In this document: positions 31,686 to 34,702 of the stretch, in pieces | Layout: every line of letters starts with the position of its first letter | Position numbering within the stretch: position 1 is the stretch's first letter | Source: Coriobacteriia bacterium | Lineage (GTDB): Bacteria; Actinomycetota; Coriobacteriia; Coriobacteriales; RUG033 | Length of the DNA stretch: 34,702 bases | Reading direction: 5' to 3' | Assembly: GCA_015655215.1 (NCBI GenBank) | Contig: JAATFL010000036.1 | Span: forward strand, 1 to 34,702 | Notes under the pieces: model-generated | Database searches by the model: none | What the model was told of the DNA's origin: nothing | Seen by the model: only the letters and a program-made list of their open reading frames with translations | Position numbers and translations under genes: made by a program

Positions 31686-32975
31686 ATGAGGGACCATTCG
31701 AAGCACATCGAGTTGACGCGGGAGGATGCCGTCGCCGCGATGCTCGCGCAGTGCGACTTCCACCCCACGGTCGAGACCGTCGCGACGGGCGACGCCCGCG
31801 GGCGCGTCTTGGCCCGGGACCTGTTCTCGCTCGTCACCATGCCCAATGTGCTCAGCTGCCGCATGGACTCGGTGGCGGTGCACTGGGCCGACTTCGAGGA
31901 CGAGACCCCCGACACGTCGGCGTGGACGAGAGGGGTCCAGTGGGAGTTCGCCAACACCGGCGTCGCCATGCCCGAGGGCTTCGACACCGCCGTCGCCGTG
32001 GAGCGGGTGGAGATAGGCGAGGACGGGTCCGGCGTCGAGCGCGTCGTGTTCAAGGCACCACCCCGCGAATGCGGAGAGGGTACCATCGAGGTGGGTCAGA
32101 TGATGGGGGAGGGCGACCTGCTCGTGAGGGGCGGCTGCATCCTGACGCCGTTGCTCCTCGCGCACATCGCGGGTGGCGGGCATGTCACCGTCCCCGCCCT
32201 CGCAAAGCCCAAGGTGGCCTTCATCCCCACGGGCAGCGAGCTGGTGCCGGCGATGTCGGCGGTGCCCGTCGGAAAGGGCATCGAGAGCAACAGCGTCCTC
32301 GTCGACGGCAAGGTCGAGGAGTGGGGTGGCACGCCCATCATGATGGGCATCGTGCCCGATGACCCCGGCAAGATACGGGCCGCCATAGAGGATGCGGTGT
32401 CGCAGGCCGATATCGTGGTGATAAACGCGGGGTCGTCGAAGGGCTCCGACGACTGGACGATGGAGGTGCTGGAGGGTCTCGGCACGGTGCTCTGCCACGA
32501 GACGAACCACGGTCCCGGCCGTCACAGCTCGTATTCGCTGGTGGAGGGGGTGCCCGTGGTGGGCATCTCCGGGCCTCCGGCCGGTGCCGCCTTCACCACC
32601 GATTTCTACCTGAGGCCGTTGATGGCGAGCTATCTCGGCCAGCCGACCGAGGCACCGCACGTCAAGGCGACGCTTGCGTCCGATTTCCCCAAGCCGCCGT
32701 CCATGCGCGGACCTGGCGGCCCTGGCGGCCCCGGACCTGGCGGCCCCGGACCCAAGCGCGACAAACCCCTGTTCGGCATCAAGGTGCTCTCGGTGCACCA
32801 GGGGGCCGACGGCTCGCTCGTGGCCGTTCCCATCGATGCGCGTCCCGGGGATATGGTCATGGTCGACTCGGCGAACGCCTACTATCCCCTGGAGATGGGT
32901 CCCCAGGCGGTGCATCCGCACGCGGGCGATACCATCGAGGTGGAGTTGCGCTGGCCCTATCGGCAAGAGCGATAG
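31686..32975 (+). CDS. MoeA-family molybdopterin-binding protein
   Basis: Protein of 429 residues related to MoeA, which inserts molybdate into molybdopterin. Domain order is kept: N-terminal TREDAVAAMLAQ and RVLARDLFSLVTMPNVLSCRMDS (MoeA has DNSAMDGYA here, so the active-site segment is diverged), then the MPT-binding fold with VAFIPTGSELV, IESNSVLVDGKVEEWGG, ADIVVINAGSSKGSDDWT and VVGISGPPAGA. A Gly/Pro-rich linker (encoded at about 32706-32755) connects to the C-terminal domain. RBS GAGAGGAAG. It is convergent with nifB, 14 bases apart. The diverged MDS motif hints at a specialised paralogue, possibly for molybdenum handling or a particular molybdoenzyme. Confidence 0.82.
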   Translation: MRDHSKHIELTREDAVAAMLAQCDFHPTVETVATGDARGRVLARDLFSLVTMPNVLSCRMDSVAVHWADFEDETPDTSAWTRGVQWEFANTGVAMPEGFDTAVAVERVEIGEDGSGVERVVFKAPPRECGEGTIEVGQMMGEGDLLVRGGCILTPLLLAHIAGGGHVTVPALAKPKVAFIPTGSELVPAMSAVPVGKGIESNSVLVDGKVEEWGGTPIMMGIVPDDPGKIRAAIEDAVSQADIVVINAGSSKGSDDWTMEVLEGLGTVLCHETNHGPGRHSSYSLVEGVPVVGISGPPAGAAFTTDFYLRPLMASYLGQPTEAPHVKATLASDFPKPPSMRGPGGPGGPGPGGPGPKRDKPLFGIKVLSVHQGADGSLVAVPIDARPGDMVMVDSANAYYPLEMGPQAVHPHAGDTIEVELRWPYRQER

Positions 32976-32989
32976 AGCTGTCGCATCGT

Positions 32990-34354
32990 CTACTCGGCGA
33001 CCTTCCCCACGCCCGTCTCGGTCTGTCGATATGCGGCGCGGAGAGCGCCGGCGATGTCTGCGGTGGTGCATATCGCCCGAATCCCCCGTTTGGCAAGTTC
33101 CCGTCGTGGGGCAGGGCCGATACGTAAGACGAGCACGACGTTGCAGTCCCGGATCGTGTCGAGTGTGTCCGACAGGATGCGGTCGCGCCCGTCATCGCAT
33201 CCGGAGGGTCCCGTGCAGTGGCTGTCCACGTGACGAGACCCGCGGTAACGCGTGTCCACTCCGTCGGTATCGTAGATCATGAAGTGTCGTGCATGACCGA
33301 AGTGCGTGTCGACCGTCGTGCCAGAGCGGCTTGCCACGGCCACGCGCACCATCGGTCGTCTTCCCGGGGCCGTCTCCCCGCGCACGGTCCCCGTCTGTGC
33401 GGCGGCCACTTCGCCAGCCAGCCGGTCCTCCGTCGAATCGTCGGACGCCTGCTCGATCAGAGTCGATAGATCCTCTCCCAGCCGACCGACGGCGTCGGCA
33501 CGGCATTGTCGGCAGTGGTATATCTGTCGGATGTGCTGTGCGCAACGTGCTCGCACCTCGTCAAGGACCGGGCCCCCCACGGGCAGGAGGTTCTCGAAGA
33601 CCGACCCAGCCACCGGGATCATCTGCGTGATGTTCTGGCAGTTCACGCCCATCCGCGCTATATACGAGCTCACCTCCTCGGCATGGCACTCGTTTATACC
33701 GGATACGAGTACCGTGTTCACCTTGACGCAGACGCCGGCCTCGATCAAGCGCCCGATGCCCTCCGTCTGGTTGGCGAGCAACAGGCGCGCTCCCTCCTCG
33801 CCGGTGTGGACAGTTCCATCGAGTGTGACGAAGCGGTAGAGTCCGGCCCCGATGAGCGGGTCGACGGCGTTCATGGTCACCGTGACGTGCGAGACCCCCA
33901 GGTCGACGAGCTCGTCGGCGTGACGGGGAAGCAACAGCCCATTGGTCGAGAGGCAAAACGTCACATCCGGGTCGACTGCTCGGATGAGTCGAAAGGTTTC
34001 CCGCGTGTTCTCCCAGTCGGCCAGTGCGTCACCGGGGCCGGCGATACCGACGACGGTCAGATTACCCAGCCTGTTCCTGGAGATCTCATATCGCTCGAAC
34101 GCCTCTGCCGGGGAGAGCACCGTCGAGGTCACGCCGGGACGACTCTCGTTGACGCAGTCATGCTTGCGCACGCAGTAGTTGCATGAGATGTTGCAGCGCG
34201 GTGCCACGGCCAGGTGGATGCGGGCGTTTCGCTCCGAGCAACCCGCCTTGAAGCACGGATGTTCGTCGGTGCGGTCGCCCCATGCCCCTGCGGGCGGACC
34301 GTAAGGGTGCACGGTCGTCGCTCGACTGGCTTGCTCCCGTTCCAATAGTTTCAT
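32990..34354 (-). CDS. nifB: Nitrogenase FeMo-cofactor biosynthesis protein NifB (radical SAM, NifX-like C-terminus)
   Basis: Radical SAM enzyme of 454 residues that builds the carbide-containing NifB-co, the 8Fe core of nitrogenase cofactors. The N-terminus has HPCF (C34), RIHLAVAPRCNISCNYC with the SAM-cluster cysteines C54, C58 and C61, then RKHDCVNESRPGV, VVGIAGPGDALA, TLCLSTNGLL-like FCLSTNGLLLP, VTVTMNAVDP and the late HCRQCRADAVGRLGED; these are diagnostic for NifB. The last about 115 residues form a NifX/NafY-like domain with THFGHARHF. The start at 34354 follows AAGGAG. It lies 89 bases downstream of nifH on the same strand. Confidence 0.93.
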   Translation of the reverse strand: MKLLEREQASRATTVHPYGPPAGAWGDRTDEHPCFKAGCSERNARIHLAVAPRCNISCNYCVRKHDCVNESRPGVTSTVLSPAEAFERYEISRNRLGNLTVVGIAGPGDALADWENTRETFRLIRAVDPDVTFCLSTNGLLLPRHADELVDLGVSHVTVTMNAVDPLIGAGLYRFVTLDGTVHTGEEGARLLLANQTEGIGRLIEAGVCVKVNTVLVSGINECHAEEVSSYIARMGVNCQNITQMIPVAGSVFENLLPVGGPVLDEVRARCAQHIRQIYHCRQCRADAVGRLGEDLSTLIEQASDDSTEDRLAGEVAAAQTGTVRGETAPGRRPMVRVAVASRSGTTVDTHFGHARHFMIYDTDGVDTRYRGSRHVDSHCTGPSGCDDGRDRILSDTLDTIRDCNVVLVLRIGPAPRRELAKRGIRAICTTADIAGALRAAYRQTETGVGKVAE

Positions 34355-34426
34355 GATCGCTCCTTGCCATCGATGCGCCGTTTATGATGTGGTGGTACCC
34401 CAGGGTGCCAGGTGCCGGTATAAGAC

Positions 34427-34442
34427 GGGATAGGGGTATCCC
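34427..34442 (-). terminator. Hairpin just after nifH
   Basis: GGGATA and TATCCC separated by four bases (perfect 6-bp stem) begin one base past the nifH stop codon. With no T-run it may partly terminate or stabilise the nifH mRNA, a common way to obtain more iron protein than downstream products. Confidence 0.4.
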
Positions 34443-34443
34443 C

Positions 34444-34702
34444 CTATATCCCCACGAAGCCGTGCTTCATCATGAGCTCCTCGAGGTCGTCCTGGCTCAT
34501 CGGCTTGGGGATGACGAACATGTCGTTGCCGTCGACGGCCTCGGCGAGTTCGCGGTACTTCGTGGCCTGGCCGCACTCGGGCTCGAACTCGACGACGACC
34601 TTCCGGTTGATCTCGGCGCGCTGGACGACGTTGTCGCGGGGGACGAAGTAGATGAGCTGGGTGCCGAGCTTGGCGGCGAAGGCCTCGAGCAGCTCGTGTT
34701 CC
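34444..34702 (-). CDS. nifH: Nitrogenase iron protein NifH, C-terminal 85 residues (cut by window edge)
   Basis: The last 85 residues of the dinitrogenase reductase, the ATP-driven electron donor of nitrogenase; the rest lies beyond the right edge. The sequence [20 protein letters not shown], then [19 protein letters not shown], then [20 protein letters not shown] and a C-terminal [12 protein letters not shown], is the usual NifH end. [13 protein letters not shown] is strongly conserved in Mo-type NifH. Stop TAG at 34444-34446. With nifB next to it a real nif cluster is more likely than a nitrogenase-like reductase (BchL, CfbC). Confidence 0.9.
   Translation of the reverse strand, partial: EHELLEAFAAKLGTQLIYFVPRDNVVQRAEINRKVVVEFEPECGQATKYRELAEAVDGNDMFVIPKPMSQDDLEELMMKHGFVGI

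Noticed and set aside
31326-33071. 581-residue open frame on the minus strand
   Set aside because: It is antisense to the clear MoeA-family gene and consists of His/Arg/Gly-rich sequence typical of shadows in high-GC DNA.
1-34702. tRNA, rRNA, CRISPR arrays, insertion sequences, attachment sites
   Set aside because: Read for cloverleaf-like sequences, regular spaced repeats and transposase motifs; none was recognised.

Overview
The window is high-GC (about 65% by eye in most genes), densely coded, and looks like a chromosomal segment of an anaerobic, host- or gut-associated actinobacterium of the class Coriobacteriia (Eggerthellaceae/Atopobiaceae/Coriobacteriaceae type). The case rests on family content, not on a marker gene. 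It has a multi-membrane-span LuxR regulator next to a Tat-exported FAD oxidoreductase, several iron-sulfur flavoproteins, a ferredoxin-type aldo/keto reductase, a bile-salt-hydrolase-family amidase, a DUF362 protein and radical SAM enzymes. No rRNA, tRNA, CRISPR array or insertion sequence was recognised.

Layout. 1-2312: an AT-rich stretch, then a metallo-beta-lactamase-fold hydrolase (-) divergent from a choloylglycine-hydrolase-family Ntn amidase (+). 2581-5267: TetR regulator and 14-span MFS exporter, closed by a terminator at 5334-5370. 5459-13119: a lower-GC six-gene island with an ECF transporter (S, T and fused double ATPase), an AraC regulator, and two fused permease-ATPase proteins of the YbtP/YbtQ-IrtA/IrtB type. 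This looks like an iron-siderophore uptake system. It is driven by two near-duplicate promoter/leader regions, one before the ECF genes and one before the ABC pair. 13138-15569 (-): a 58-residue membrane protein, a radical SAM/SPASM enzyme and a DegV protein, divergent from a two-component system (15707-17510) across a shared set of OmpR/PhoB-type repeats.

17574-24752 is a redox block. It holds two flavoproteins, a membrane diguanylate cyclase, a 2x[4Fe-4S] aldo/keto reductase, LarE, a MerR regulator with a translationally coupled 54-residue protein, and a DUF362 protein. Three promoters here share the MerR architecture (19-base -35/-10 spacer) and a common sequence, so the MerR protein probably controls this set, including its own operon. 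24964-28345: Tat-exported FAD reductase and its transmembrane LuxR regulator. 28754-31207: TipA-like MerR plus ABC exporter operon behind a perfect-dyad MerR promoter. 31265-31601: an apparently frameshifted unrecognised gene. 31686-32975: MoeA-family molybdopterin protein, convergent with nifB (32990-34354) and the 3' end of nifH (34444-34702, cut by the window edge). The right edge therefore enters a nitrogen-fixation cluster, which is unexpected in this kind of organism.

The points I would check first are the nif genes, the twin AraC-type promoters with a covarying dyad in their leaders, the MerR regulon, and the small membrane protein/radical SAM/DegV operon tied to a two-component system.
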